DNA of 64,000 nt from Pelagibacteraceae bacterium (GCA_022763425.1 JALEGD010000001.1:62001-126000), one strand, 5' to 3'. Shown: positions 20,657 to 30,358, counted from the first letter of the stretch. Numbers and translations: made by a program. Notes: generated from the sequence alone by a model not told the origin.

Positions 20657-22840
20657 TTACTCTCTATCAATTGTAACAATCTGAAAAATTTCTATGATAT
20701 CTCCTTTTTTATAATCTATAAAATCTTTTATTGTTAGACCACATTCCAGTCCTGACTTTACTTCTTTTGCCTCATTTTTCTCTCTAAATAAACTTCCAAT
20801 TTTTCCGGTATAAACTACAGTTCCATCTCTAGTTAGTCTTGCATCAGAATTATTTCTTACTTCACCTTGCGTAACTTTAACTCCTGCTACTTTGCCTGCT
20901 TTTGAAACATTAAAGACTTCCAATACTTCGCATTGTCCAATACTCTCCTCTTTTGTCTCAGGTTCCAAAGTTCCTTTTATCGATTTTTCAACAAAGTCTA
21001 TTGCCTCATAAATAATATTAAAATAACTGATGTCCATTTTATAACTATTAGCCAATTCTTTAGCTTCTTTATTAGGTCTGACATTAAAGCCTAAAATTTT
21101 AGCATTTGATGCCTTAGCTAAAGTTACATCAGTTTCTGTAACAGGGCCTACTGCAGATAAAATAATTTTTGGTTTAATTTTCTCAATTTCAATTTTTAAT
21201 AATGCTGCGTTTATAGCTTCAAGTGAACCGTGTACATCGGCTTTTACAACAATATTTAATGTTTCAGCTTTATCTACATTTCCAAAAATATCATTATTGT
21301 CAGTAGTTGATTTTAAAGTTTTTTGTTTTGCTCCATTTTGTCTAAATTCCAGTATTTCTGAAATCTTATTTTCATCATTTAAAACTATAAAATCATCCCC
21401 CGCGCTTGTAACACTTTCAAAACCTATAACTTCTACAGGTGTAGAGGGTTCGGCTTGAGAAATTTGTTTGTTATTATAATCAAACATTGCTCTTACTTTA
21501 CCTTTTGCTGCTCCGCTTACAAAAGTATCACCTCTTTTTAAAGTTCCACTAGTTACAAGAACTGTTGAAACAGGCCCTTTGCCTTTATCAAGCCTAGACT
21601 CAATAACAACACCTTTGGCAAGGCTATCCTTTTTAGTTTTTAAGTCTAATAATTCAGACTGTAATAAAATATTTTCTTTTAACTTATCTAAATTTGTTTT
21701 TTTAATTGCTGATATTTCAGTACACAAAACATCACCACCCATTTCTTCAACAATAAGTTCGTGTTCTAAAAGTTGATTTTTAACTTTATTAGGGTCAACA
21801 CCTGGTAAATCGCATTTGTTTACAGCTACTAAAATTGGAACACCTGCTGCCTTGGAGTGCTGTATTGCCTCAATTGTTTGAGGTTTAATTCCATCATTTG
21901 CTGCAACAACAAGTATAACTATATCTGTAATTTTTGATCCTCTGGCTCTCATTTCAGTGAAAGCTGCATGTCCAGGCGTATCAATAAAAGTTATTAACTG
22001 CTTATTATTAACTTTCACTTGATAAGCACCAATATGCTGAGTGATACCGCCATGCTCTGTTGATACTACGTTTGCTTGCCTTAAAGCATCTAGCAATGAG
22101 GTTTTTCCATGATCAACATGGCCCATAACCGTTACAACAGGCGGTCTTGGATCACTGCCTTTATCTTCTTTTTCTTCGTCAACTATTTTTTTTATTTGAT
22201 CTTCAGTAACATCTCCTCTAATTGCATTGTGTCCAAATTCACCAACAATAAATTCTGCAGTATCAGCATCAATACTATGATTAACGGTAACTTTTACATT
22301 TTTTTCTAATAAATATTTTATAATTGCACTTGATTTTTCAGCCATTCGATTTGCAAGTTCTTGAATAGTAATAACAGAAGGAATATTCACATCTCTTGCA
22401 ATTTTCTGGATTTCCTCCTGATCGTCATCTTTTTTAAACTGCTTTTCTCTAGCTCTTTTAACCGATGCATGGCTTCTTTGACGCTCTATTTCATCGGCAT
22501 CTGTTAAAGCCCTTCCTAGTGTAAGTTTGTAATCTCTTCTTTTTCCCTCAACTTTTTTATCACTCTTTTTTTTGCCCTTATGCAACTCTTCTTGTATCTT
22601 TTTTTTAGCCCACTCTTTGGCATTTTTTTTCTTTTCATCAGATGGGGGAGTTATCTTTGGAGCAAAAGGTTTTGAAAATGGCTTCTTTTCAAAAGTTTGT
22701 TTTTTGTCTTGTGGTCTAAAATTAGAGTTTTTTCTCTCTACTACAACTTTACCTTGGGTTTTGGTGCTATTATCGTTGAACTTTCGAGGCGTACCCTTGA
22801 AATTTTTTAAGGTCAGTTTTTTTTTCTTTTCTTTGCTCAT
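20657..22840 (-). CDS. infB: Translation initiation factor IF-2
   Basis: GTPase that brings initiator tRNA to the 30S subunit. The 727-residue protein is shorter than enterobacterial IF-2 because the lysine-rich N-terminal part (about 1-150) is compact. The G domain has GHVDHGKTS near 240, then DTPGHAAF and NKCDLP. Domains II-IV follow with the DVHGSLEAI segment and a C-terminal VVYTGKIGSLFREK region. It starts 22 nt after nusA. The ylxR gene that usually sits between nusA and infB is absent. Confidence 0.97.
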   Translation of the reverse strand: MSKEKKKKLTLKNFKGTPRKFNDNSTKTQGKVVVERKNSNFRPQDKKQTFEKKPFSKPFAPKITPPSDEKKKNAKEWAKKKIQEELHKGKKKSDKKVEGKRRDYKLTLGRALTDADEIERQRSHASVKRAREKQFKKDDDQEEIQKIARDVNIPSVITIQELANRMAEKSSAIIKYLLEKNVKVTVNHSIDADTAEFIVGEFGHNAIRGDVTEDQIKKIVDEEKEDKGSDPRPPVVTVMGHVDHGKTSLLDALRQANVVSTEHGGITQHIGAYQVKVNNKQLITFIDTPGHAAFTEMRARGSKITDIVILVVAANDGIKPQTIEAIQHSKAAGVPILVAVNKCDLPGVDPNKVKNQLLEHELIVEEMGGDVLCTEISAIKKTNLDKLKENILLQSELLDLKTKKDSLAKGVVIESRLDKGKGPVSTVLVTSGTLKRGDTFVSGAAKGKVRAMFDYNNKQISQAEPSTPVEVIGFESVTSAGDDFIVLNDENKISEILEFRQNGAKQKTLKSTTDNNDIFGNVDKAETLNIVVKADVHGSLEAINAALLKIEIEKIKPKIILSAVGPVTETDVTLAKASNAKILGFNVRPNKEAKELANSYKMDISYFNIIYEAIDFVEKSIKGTLEPETKEESIGQCEVLEVFNVSKAGKVAGVKVTQGEVRNNSDARLTRDGTVVYTGKIGSLFREKNEAKEVKSGLECGLTIKDFIDYKKGDIIEIFQIVTIDRE

Positions 22841-22861
22841 TTTTACCCTCGAAACTCATTG

Positions 22862-24406
22862 TTAAAAATTAAAAACTTTTTTTCTTGCACGCATAATTAA
22901 ATCTTCAGCATCTTTTCTTGGAATGTTAAATTCTTCTAATACTCCATCAAATTTTTCTCTTTTACCTTTAATTTCATCATATCCACCCACAATTTCATCC
23001 GTAGATAACTCTGCAAAATCTTTTAAAGTTTTGATATTTTCTTCACCAAGCGTCAAAAGCATACCCAAAGTTAAACCTTTATGATTTGCTAAATCTTCTT
23101 CAATTCCAAGCTCTTGCACTTTGCTTGCAATCTCTTTTTCTTCTTCTTCTAAAAACTCTTTAGCCCTATCTTGTAGTTCCTTGGCTGTTTCTTCATCAAA
23201 ACCATCAATTTTTAAAAAGTCATCAACATTTGCATTATTAATATCCTTGATAGTGTTAAAACCTTCAGAGACTAAAAGTTGAGCCATGGTTGTGTCTATT
23301 TCTAAAGCTTTTATAAGTTTTGAAGAATTTTCTTTAAATTCACTTTGTCTTTTTTCTGACTCTTCTTTATCTGTTAAAATATCAATTTCATAATCTAATA
23401 ATTTAGAAGCTAACCTAACGTTCTGACCTCTTCTTCCAATCGCTTTACTTAAATTGTTTTCATCAATAACAACTTCTGCTCTTCTGTTCTCTTGATCTAA
23501 AACAACTTTCATCACTTCAGCTGGCGCTAAAGCACTGACAACTAATGATCCAACATCTTCTGTCCAATTAATAATATCAATCTTTTCACCTTGAAGTTCA
23601 TTAACAATAGTCTGTACACGACTTCCTCGCATACCCACACAGGCTCCAACTGGGTCAATAGAACTATCTTTTGATTGTACACAAATTTTTGCACGACTAC
23701 CTGGGTCCCTCGCTACAGATTTAATTGAAATTGTGCCTTCGTAAATTTCTGGAACTTCTTGCTGGAAAAGCTTTGCTAAAAATTGAGGATGAGCTCTAGA
23801 TAAGAAAATTTGTGGACCCTTATTTTCTCTTCTTACATCATAACAATAAGCTTTTACTCTATCTCCATTTTTTAAATTTTCTCTTGGAATTAACTCCTCA
23901 CGTCTAATAATCGCCTCTGATTTTTGCAAGTCTACAATTATATTTCCAAACTCTGATCTTTTTACGATACCACTTAAAATTTCTCCAACTTTATCTTTAA
24001 ACTCATTGAACTGCCTGTCTCTCTCAGCATCTCTAATCTGAACTGAAATAACTTGTTTAGCTGTTTGTGCTGCAATTCTTCCAAAATCAATCGGAGGAAG
24101 CTCTTCCTTTATCTCTCCTCCAATTTCAGCAGAAGGATCTTTTTGCTTTGCTTCATCTAAACTAATTTCTGAGTGACTTTCTAAAACTTTTTCAACAACT
24201 TTTAATTTTCGACCAAGTTCGATAATGCCCGTTTCCCTATCGATGCTAACATAAATATCATTTTCTGATCCATAGCGTGTTCTTGCTGCCTTCTCAATTG
24301 CAGTTTCCATTGATGATAAGACTAGATCTTTATCTATCGATTTTTCGGCTGCAACTGCATCCGCTATTCTTATTAATTCTGTACTATCAATTCTATTATT
24401 AAGCAT
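22862..24406 (-). CDS. nusA: Transcription termination/antitermination factor NusA
   Basis: RNA polymerase-associated factor controlling pausing, termination and antitermination. The 514-residue protein has the N-terminal RNAP-binding domain (1-130), an S1 domain (about 135-200, with VKRSEFGNIIVDL), KH domains (PVGACVGMRGSRVQTI and LSKAIGRRGQNVRLA), and C-terminal helix-hairpin-helix repeats (from about 360). It has no Shine-Dalgarno sequence and is preceded by a terminator-like hairpin ending 13 nt before its ATG. rimP, its usual upstream partner, is not here. Confidence 0.97.
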   Translation of the reverse strand: MLNNRIDSTELIRIADAVAAEKSIDKDLVLSSMETAIEKAARTRYGSENDIYVSIDRETGIIELGRKLKVVEKVLESHSEISLDEAKQKDPSAEIGGEIKEELPPIDFGRIAAQTAKQVISVQIRDAERDRQFNEFKDKVGEILSGIVKRSEFGNIIVDLQKSEAIIRREELIPRENLKNGDRVKAYCYDVRRENKGPQIFLSRAHPQFLAKLFQQEVPEIYEGTISIKSVARDPGSRAKICVQSKDSSIDPVGACVGMRGSRVQTIVNELQGEKIDIINWTEDVGSLVVSALAPAEVMKVVLDQENRRAEVVIDENNLSKAIGRRGQNVRLASKLLDYEIDILTDKEESEKRQSEFKENSSKLIKALEIDTTMAQLLVSEGFNTIKDINNANVDDFLKIDGFDEETAKELQDRAKEFLEEEEKEIASKVQELGIEEDLANHKGLTLGMLLTLGEENIKTLKDFAELSTDEIVGGYDEIKGKREKFDGVLEEFNIPRKDAEDLIMRARKKVFNF

Positions 24407-24419
24407 TTTTTAATTATGT

Positions 24420-24446
24420 AAAAAAAAATGGGCGTAAGCCCATTTT
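24420..24446 (-). terminator. Rho-independent terminator/attenuator upstream of nusA
   Basis: Read on the minus strand, AAAATGGGC, loop TTAC, GCCCATTTT forms a 9-bp stem directly followed by further T residues (a run of 9 in all), a textbook intrinsic terminator. It lies 36 nt after the trmB stop and its U-run ends 13 nt before the nusA ATG. It could end the metK-trmB transcript, or act as a leader attenuator for the nusA operon. The plus-strand reading has only TTTT after the stem and is weaker. Confidence 0.75.
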
Positions 24447-24482
24447 AAAAGTTAACAATTTAGAACGTAAATAAACGAAAAT

Positions 24483-25120
24483 TTAAATTTTATCAATCTT
24501 TAAAAAATTTATATTATTCTTCAATTTTAAAGCTCTTGCATGATATCTGGTGATAATAGTAGGTGTCTTTTTATAGCTTTTTATAGATATTTTAAGCTCT
24601 TTTTTCAATAATTTAGACTTATTCTTAACGTCATTAAAATAATCGTAGTTATCAGAACCGAAATAAATTGTCCCTTTAGAATTACAATGAGAGATGAGTA
24701 ATTTTAAAAATTCATAGTTAACTAGTCTTCTTTTATGGTGTCTTTTTTTTGGCCATGGATCTGGAAAAAAAATATAACATTGATCAAAACAGTAATTCTT
24801 GAATTTTTTTTCGAATTTTTGAAAAACAAATGGAAATAAAAATATGTTTTTAATTTTATTTGTTGAACAATAATATGCCGTATTAGCTAAACCATTTTTA
24901 AATGGCTCAATTCCTATTACCAAGTTTTTTTTATATTTTTTTGATAAAAAAAATAAATTTTCTCCAACCCCAGAACCTATTTCAATAATAATCTTTTTTC
25001 TTTTGTTAAAAAAAGATTTTGTAATTTTTTGCGTATTAATGAATTTTTTTAAAATTTTTTTTTTTCTTGAGAAAGTGTTCTTGATTGTAAACGACCGAAA
25101 AAAAGTCTCTCTTTAATCAT
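24483..25120 (-). CDS. trmB: tRNA (guanine-N7)-methyltransferase TrmB, frameshifted at A11
   Basis: SAM-dependent methylation of G46 in tRNA. Read continuously the gene is split in two frames. ATG at 25120 (TAATG overlap with the metK stop) encodes [18 protein letters not shown], a TrmB-like N terminus, then reaches a stop just after a run of 11 A (25055-25065). The other frame continues with ILKKFINTQ, IEIGSGVGEN (SAM motif I), IGIEPFKNG and DPWPKKRHHKRRLV, all conserved in TrmB. One added A, or two removed, joins the frames into about 212 residues, the normal size. Without this the only intact frame begins at a TTG at 24923 inside the SAM fold. Sequencing error, transcriptional slippage or a true mutation are all possible. 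Confidence 0.8.
25055..25065 (-). repeat. A11 homopolymer at the trmB frameshift
   Basis: Eleven consecutive A on the coding (minus) strand, within codons for a Lys-rich segment of TrmB. The two halves of the TrmB sequence change frame exactly across this run. A length of 12 or 9 would restore one frame. Confidence 0.9.
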
Positions 25121-26277
25121 TAAATATTTTTAAACAAATCAACAATATCAGTTTTTTCCCAAGTAAATGTTCCGTCAGCGCCTGGCTGCCTTCCAAAATG
25201 TCCATAAGCTGCTGTTGGTTTGTAAATAGGATTATTTAAATTTAATTTTTCTCTTATTCCTCTTGGGCTTAAGTTAATTTCTTTTCTAATTACACTTTCT
25301 ACTTTTTCAGATAGTTTTTGATCTCCATTAAATAGATCAATATAAATAGATAGTGGTTGCGAAACTCCTATTGCATAAGATAATTGAATTACGCATTTAT
25401 CACTAACTCCCGCTGCAACAATATTTTTAGCTAAATATCTTGAAATATAAGCTGCAGATCTATCAACCTTTGTTGGATCTTTTCCTGAAAAAGCACCGCC
25501 GCCATGTAAAGCTGCACCTCCGTATGTATCAACTATGATTTTTCTACCTGTTAATCCTGTATCACCATCGGGTCCTCCGATTACAAATCTGCCAGTTGGG
25601 TTTACATAAAATTGCTCTTCCGGACAATCCCAACCTTCTGGCAAAACTTTTTTTACGTAAGGTCTTACTATTTCTTTTACATCATTCTGATCTAACTTTT
25701 CATCATGTTGAGTTGAAATTACTACTGAAGAAACACCTGTTGGTTTTCCATTTTTATAAACTACAGATATTTGGCTTTTTGAATCTGGTCCTAATCCTTT
25801 TTCTTTCCCTGACTTACGTACATGCGCTAACTCTTCTAAAATTTTATGAGAATATAAGATTGGAGCTGGCATTAATTCCATTGTTTCATTGCAAGCATAA
25901 CCAAACATAATTCCCTGGTCACCAGCACCTTCATCTTTTTCATTTCCAGATGAATCTACTCCTTGAGCAATGTCAGTTGATTGAGCATGTAAATAATTAA
26001 AAAATTCTAATTTTTCGTGATGGAAACCCTCTTGTTGATAACCAATTTCTTTTATTGTGTTCCTCACAGCTTTTTCAATTTCTTCAGAACTAATTTCTGG
26101 ACCTCTGATTTCACCCGACAAAATAACTTTATTAGTCGTTGTTAAAGTCTCACAAGCAACTCTGCTTTCATTAAATTTGGATAAATACAGGTCCACTATA
26201 GTGTCTGAAACTTTATCACAAACTTTGTCAGGATGACCTTCTGAAACTGACTCTGATGTAAAGATGAAATCTTTCAT
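25120..26277 (-). CDS. metK: S-adenosylmethionine synthetase
   Basis: Makes SAM from methionine and ATP. I chose ATG 26277 ([21 protein letters not shown]) over a TTG 15 nt upstream because it matches the family start. The 385-residue protein has GHPDKVCD (ATP/metal), [12 protein letters not shown], the P-loop-like [16 protein letters not shown] and a C-terminal GHFGR. Only 56 bp separate it from corC, with no room for the SAM riboswitches known in this clade. It feeds SAM to the adjoining trmB. Confidence 0.97.
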   Translation of the reverse strand: MKDFIFTSESVSEGHPDKVCDKVSDTIVDLYLSKFNESRVACETLTTTNKVILSGEIRGPEISSEEIEKAVRNTIKEIGYQQEGFHHEKLEFFNYLHAQSTDIAQGVDSSGNEKDEGAGDQGIMFGYACNETMELMPAPILYSHKILEELAHVRKSGKEKGLGPDSKSQISVVYKNGKPTGVSSVVISTQHDEKLDQNDVKEIVRPYVKKVLPEGWDCPEEQFYVNPTGRFVIGGPDGDTGLTGRKIIVDTYGGAALHGGGAFSGKDPTKVDRSAAYISRYLAKNIVAAGVSDKCVIQLSYAIGVSQPLSIYIDLFNGDQKLSEKVESVIRKEINLSPRGIREKLNLNNPIYKPTAAYGHFGRQPGADGTFTWEKTDIVDLFKNI

Positions 26278-26333
26278 AATTTTAAATAGCAATTATAAAC
26301 AATCTTTAACGTTGTCAAATTTAAATTCTAATC

Positions 26334-27179
26334 TTAAATAATTTTAAATATTCTGATTTTTTTTATCTTTCTAGGGTCAGCTTCAATAATCTCAAATTGA
26401 TAAGTATTATTAACCTTGATTACCTCACCAGCATAAGGAACTCTGTTAATCTTGGAAAATATGTAACCGCCTAGAGTATCAACATTTTCTTCAACAATAC
26501 TCAAGTTTGACTCATGGTTAAAATCGTCTAACGTCATATCTGCTTTTGCTTCAAAAGTATTAGAGTCTATTTTTTTAAAATTAAAATCATCATCTTTATC
26601 GTGTTCATCTTCAATTTCTCCTACAATTTCCTCTATAACATCTTCAATCGTAATTAATCCATCGGTTCCACCATGCTCATCTATAACTAAAGCCATATGA
26701 AGTTTGGTAGCTTGCATTTTTAATAATAAATTCATAACAGGCATTGTTGGAGGAACAAACAAGACCTCTCTCATAATTTTTTTTATATTAAAATCATTAT
26801 GGTTTGATCCTGAGAATTTAATTATATCCTTTATGTGTATCATACCCAACACATCATCAAGGTCTTTTCTGAATACAGGCATTCTTGAATGCGATTCTTT
26901 ATCAATTGTATCTATAATATTTTGAAAAGAAGAGTCTTGTGAAATCGCAACAATTGAAGCTCTTGGTATCATTACATCATCTGCTTTTAATTTATTGATA
27001 CTTAAAATATTTGATAAAATTGATTTTTCTTTAGAACTTAAGTCTATATTTTGACTTTCCTCGTTTGATTTTTCATCAATAACATCTTTGATACTATCTC
27101 TTAAACTCTGATTATTACCTAAAAAATTTATTTTTTTAATAAGTTTAGAAATTATATTTAAATTTTCTTTTTTACTCAT
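26334..27179 (-). CDS. corC: CorC/HlyC-family CBS-domain protein
   Basis: A 281-residue cytosolic protein with two CBS domains (about 65-185, including DDVMIPRASIVAI and MALVIDEHGGTDGLITIEDVIEEIVGEI) and a C-terminal transporter-associated (CorC_HlyC) domain. The family, also called YbeX/TlyC, is linked to Mg/Co efflux and to ribosome metabolism. It overlaps ybeY by 4 nt (ATGA). The order phoH-ybeY-corC is conserved across Proteobacteria, usually followed by lnt, which is missing here. Confidence 0.93.
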   Translation of the reverse strand: MSKKENLNIISKLIKKINFLGNNQSLRDSIKDVIDEKSNEESQNIDLSSKEKSILSNILSINKLKADDVMIPRASIVAISQDSSFQNIIDTIDKESHSRMPVFRKDLDDVLGMIHIKDIIKFSGSNHNDFNIKKIMREVLFVPPTMPVMNLLLKMQATKLHMALVIDEHGGTDGLITIEDVIEEIVGEIEDEHDKDDDFNFKKIDSNTFEAKADMTLDDFNHESNLSIVEENVDTLGGYIFSKINRVPYAGEVIKVNNTYQFEIIEADPRKIKKIRIFKII

Positions 27180-27628
27180 GCTAATTTTAATATTTTGTTT
27201 TGTATCTTTTCCATTTTTAAAAAATTTTTCTCATTATCATGATCATAACCAATCAAATGAAGAAAGCCATGAACAAGCATTTTTTTTAAATATTCTTCAA
27301 ATTCAATTCCTTGTTTTTTTATATAGTTGAAGGATAAGGCTAAATCACCTAAGTATATATTTCTTTGTTTTAATTTTTTTTTAAAAAAACTGGGTTTTTC
27401 ACTGGGAAAGGAGAGAATATCGGTATCTTTTTTTTTATTTCTATACTTGTAATTTAATGAGGTCATTTTTTTTGTATTCGTCAATAAAACAGAAATTTCA
27501 ATATTTTTAGATAAAAATTTTTTCTCACTCATGATGCTTTTCTTTAGAATATTTTTTATTTTTTTCTCAACATTAGTCGAATCTTTAAGCCAGATTTTTG
27601 AATCACAAGATATATGAATTTTATGCAT
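27176..27628 (-). CDS. ybeY: Endoribonuclease/rRNA maturation factor YbeY
   Basis: Zn-dependent protein needed for 16S rRNA 3'-end maturation and ribosome quality control. The 150-residue protein has the signature zinc motif HGFLHLIGYDH (three His) and the TDILSFPSE segment. It shares 1 nt with the phoH stop and overlaps corC by 4 nt. Confidence 0.95.
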   Translation of the reverse strand: MHKIHISCDSKIWLKDSTNVEKKIKNILKKSIMSEKKFLSKNIEISVLLTNTKKMTSLNYKYRNKKKDTDILSFPSEKPSFFKKKLKQRNIYLGDLALSFNYIKKQGIEFEEYLKKMLVHGFLHLIGYDHDNEKNFLKMEKIQNKILKLA

Positions 27629-28596
27629 TATTGATTTTTTTTATAAGCATCAATAATTTTTGATACAAGAGGGTGCCTTTGAACATCTAAGGTGTCAAAT
27701 CTAGTAATTTTTATTTCATCTATATCATCTAAAATATTGATAGACTTTAATAACCCTGAGGATTTTGACCCAGGCAAATCAATTTGACTAGGGTCTCCAT
27801 TAACAACCATAGTAGTATTTTTTCCAAGTCTAGTTAAAAACATTTTTATTTGAGTGTCGGTCGCATTTTGTGCTTCATCTAAAATCACAAAAGAGTCCTT
27901 TAGGGTTCTTCCTCTCATAAATGCTAATGGAGCAATTTCAACAGTTCCATCTTCAATTTTTTTTTGCATTTTCTCATAGCCTACTAGTTCATAAAGAGAA
28001 TCGTACAGCGGTATAAGATATGGGTCAATTTTCTCTTTCAAATCACCTGGTAAGAAACCAAGATTCTCACCTGCCTCAACAGCAGGCCTAGATAAAATAA
28101 TTTTTTTAACTTCACCGCTCATTAATTTACTCACAGCAACAGCTACGGCTAAATAAGTTTTACCGGTACCAGCAGGTCCGAGAGAAAAAATTATGTTATT
28201 TTTTGATAAATTATTAATATAAGTTTTTTGCTTTTCTGTTCTTGCAAAAATATTTTTTCTTGGCGTCTTTATAACGACATCGTTAGCTAGCACATCATTA
28301 TTTGATGATGACTCAAAGTGATATAAAGATTTAATATCTTCTTCTTCAAGCTCTTTGCTTAATGACTTTTGTAACATTTGATTAATTGTATTTATAACTA
28401 ATTTGCTTTTAGAGTTATCACCCTTGATTGTAATTAAATTTCCCCTTAAATTAATTACAGTTCCAGATAATGTTTCTAAAACTTTTAAAAAAGTATCTTG
28501 AACACCAACAATTCTATTTAAAGCCTTATTATCGTTTACATATAAGCTAGTTGATAAACTATCGTTTTCTATGATTTGAAAAAGGTTTGCTGTCAA
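27628..28596 (-). CDS. phoH: PhoH-family ATPase (YbeZ)
   Basis: P-loop NTPase of the PhoH-like/YbeZ group, thought to work with YbeY in RNA processing. The 322-residue protein has Walker A SLGPAGTGKTYLA near 130 and Walker B DSFVILDEAQNATDTQI near 230. No ATG is near the N terminus. TTG at 28596 (TTGACAGCAAAC), 5 nt after the miaB stop, is the most likely start. It shares 1 nt with ybeY. Confidence 0.94.
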   Translation of the reverse strand: MTANLFQIIENDSLSTSLYVNDNKALNRIVGVQDTFLKVLETLSGTVINLRGNLITIKGDNSKSKLVINTINQMLQKSLSKELEEEDIKSLYHFESSSNNDVLANDVVIKTPRKNIFARTEKQKTYINNLSKNNIIFSLGPAGTGKTYLAVAVAVSKLMSGEVKKIILSRPAVEAGENLGFLPGDLKEKIDPYLIPLYDSLYELVGYEKMQKKIEDGTVEIAPLAFMRGRTLKDSFVILDEAQNATDTQIKMFLTRLGKNTTMVVNGDPSQIDLPGSKSSGLLKSINILDDIDEIKITRFDTLDVQRHPLVSKIIDAYKKNQ

Positions 28597-28601
28597 TTAA
28601 T

Positions 28602-29909
28602 TTACGCTATTCTGCCAAATAAATTATTCCTATTAGCATTTTCTATAAAAATTTTCTTTATTTCGCCAGCTTTAATTACAGTATTTTTAATAAATACTGG
28701 CGTCATATATTGATTGCGACCAAAAAATTGTTCTTCATTTTGTGTTTTGTTCTCAAACAAAACACTGTTCTCATGATTAACCATAGAGTGGTTGAACTCA
28801 ATTTGCTGTTTGAACAAAAGACCTTGCAGTTCTTCTAATCTTTTTTGTGATATATTATTATCCACTTCACTTAAATTTGTGGCTGGTGTACCTGGCCTTT
28901 GACTATAAATAAATGAATAAGACAGTGAAAATTTTACTTCTTTAACTAAATTTATTGTATCAAGATGATCTTCATTAGTTTCTCCTGGAAACCCAACTAT
29001 AAAATCACTTGAAAACTGAATATCTGATTTTTCTTTTCTAAATTTTTCTATAAGGTTTAAATAATCTGAACGCGTATGATTTCTATTCATTAGTTTCAAA
29101 ATTTTATTCGAACCTGATTGAACCGGTAAATGCAGTTGTGGCATCAATTTAGGCTCTTCTCCAAATAAAGATATTAATTCTTGATCAAAATCATTTGGAT
29201 GTGAAGTCGTAAATCTTATTCTTTTTACATTATTAATTTTTGCTATTTTTTTTATTAACTTTGCCAAAGAGATATCATTATTTTTATATGCACTAACATT
29301 TTGGCCAAGAAGAACTATTTCTTTAGTGCCATTGTCTGTTAACGATAAAATTTCGTCTAATATTTTATTATGATCCCTAGAAAATTCTGGACCACGCGTG
29401 TATGGCACAACACAAAATTTGCAGAATTTGTCACAACCTTCTTGGATGGTCACAAAGCTTGATATTTTCGATTTAGTATTTTTTAAATTTTTTAAAACAT
29501 CAAATTTTCCATCTACATCTAGTTCGGTTTCAACAGATCTTTGTCTGTTGCTTTGGAAGCTTTTAATTAAAGAAGGTAATTTGTGGTAAGCCTGAGGTCC
29601 TACAACAATATCAACATAATCACTTTTTTCAAAAACCATAGATGACTCGGCTTGTGCTACACATCCAGCAAGAACAAAAATTGGTTTTTTCTTATCTTTA
29701 TAAATTTTTTTTATTTTACCAATGTCTGAATAAACTTTTTGAGTTGCTTTTTCTCTAATATGGCAAGTGTTAAAAATAAAACAGTCAGCTTCGTCAATCT
29801 TATCTATTTTTTGATATGCAATACTACTCATTAAATCAGAAATTTTATTTGAATCATATTCATTCATCTGACACCCAAACGTTTTAATATAAAATTTTTT
29901 TTGATTCAT
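28602..29909 (-). CDS. miaB: tRNA-2-methylthio-N6-dimethylallyladenosine synthase MiaB
   Basis: Radical-SAM methylthiotransferase that converts i6A37 to ms2i6A37 in tRNA. The 435-residue protein has the N-terminal UPF0004 domain starting FYIKTFGCQMNEYDS with its three cluster Cys (GCQM, NTCHIR, AGCVAQ). The radical-SAM motif is EGCDKFCKFCVVPYTRG, and a C-terminal TRAM domain is present. It overlaps fur by 4 nt; fur-miaB adjacency is conserved in Alphaproteobacteria. Confidence 0.97.
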   Translation of the reverse strand: MNQKKFYIKTFGCQMNEYDSNKISDLMSSIAYQKIDKIDEADCFIFNTCHIREKATQKVYSDIGKIKKIYKDKKKPIFVLAGCVAQAESSMVFEKSDYVDIVVGPQAYHKLPSLIKSFQSNRQRSVETELDVDGKFDVLKNLKNTKSKISSFVTIQEGCDKFCKFCVVPYTRGPEFSRDHNKILDEILSLTDNGTKEIVLLGQNVSAYKNNDISLAKLIKKIAKINNVKRIRFTTSHPNDFDQELISLFGEEPKLMPQLHLPVQSGSNKILKLMNRNHTRSDYLNLIEKFRKEKSDIQFSSDFIVGFPGETNEDHLDTINLVKEVKFSLSYSFIYSQRPGTPATNLSEVDNNISQKRLEELQGLLFKQQIEFNHSMVNHENSVLFENKTQNEEQFFGRNQYMTPVFIKNTVIKAGEIKKIFIENANRNNLFGRIA

Positions 29910-30340
29910 TTTTTTTTACAATAAAGCTCTAAACGATGATCAATGAGCTCGTAGCCCAACCTCTTGGCAATTTTTTTTTTTAAAGCTTCAATCTCATCAT
30001 CTACAAATTCAATAATTTCACCTGAATTAACATCTATTAGATGATCGTGATGATTTTCTGTTGCAACTTCATATCTTGCTTTACCAGCTTTAAAATCATG
30101 TTTTTCAATAATTCCGTTTTCCTCAAGTAACTTTACCGTTCTGTAAACAGTGGCAACACTAATTTTTTTATCTATTTTTACAGCCCTGTTAAATATTTCA
30201 TCAACATCGGGATGAAACTTTGTGTCTGAAATAGTCTCTTCTAATAATCTTACGATAACTTTTCTTTGATCTGTTAACCTTAAGCCTCGGTCCTGGCAAA
30301 TTTTTTCCAGACTTATAGCAAATGGAGATGTTTTAATCAT
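29906..30340 (-). CDS. fur: Fur-family transcriptional regulator
   Basis: Metal-responsive repressor of 144 residues. The winged helix (about 15-85) contains ISVATVYRTVKLLEENGIIEKH. The dimerisation domain contains the metal-binding ENHHDHLIDVNSGEIIEF and HRLELYCKKK. No C-x2-C structural zinc pair is present. Whether it answers to Fe or Mn cannot be read from the sequence. It is positioned at the head of miaB-phoH-ybeY-corC. Confidence 0.92.
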   Translation of the reverse strand: MIKTSPFAISLEKICQDRGLRLTDQRKVIVRLLEETISDTKFHPDVDEIFNRAVKIDKKISVATVYRTVKLLEENGIIEKHDFKAGKARYEVATENHHDHLIDVNSGEIIEFVDDEIEALKKKIAKRLGYELIDHRLELYCKKK

Positions 30341-30358
30341 TTGTGAATTATATTTGAA

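Noticed and set aside
26278-26333. Possible SAM riboswitch upstream of metK
   Set aside because: Only 56 bp of A/T-rich sequence; no SAM-II or SAM-V core or pseudoknot-forming blocks are visible.
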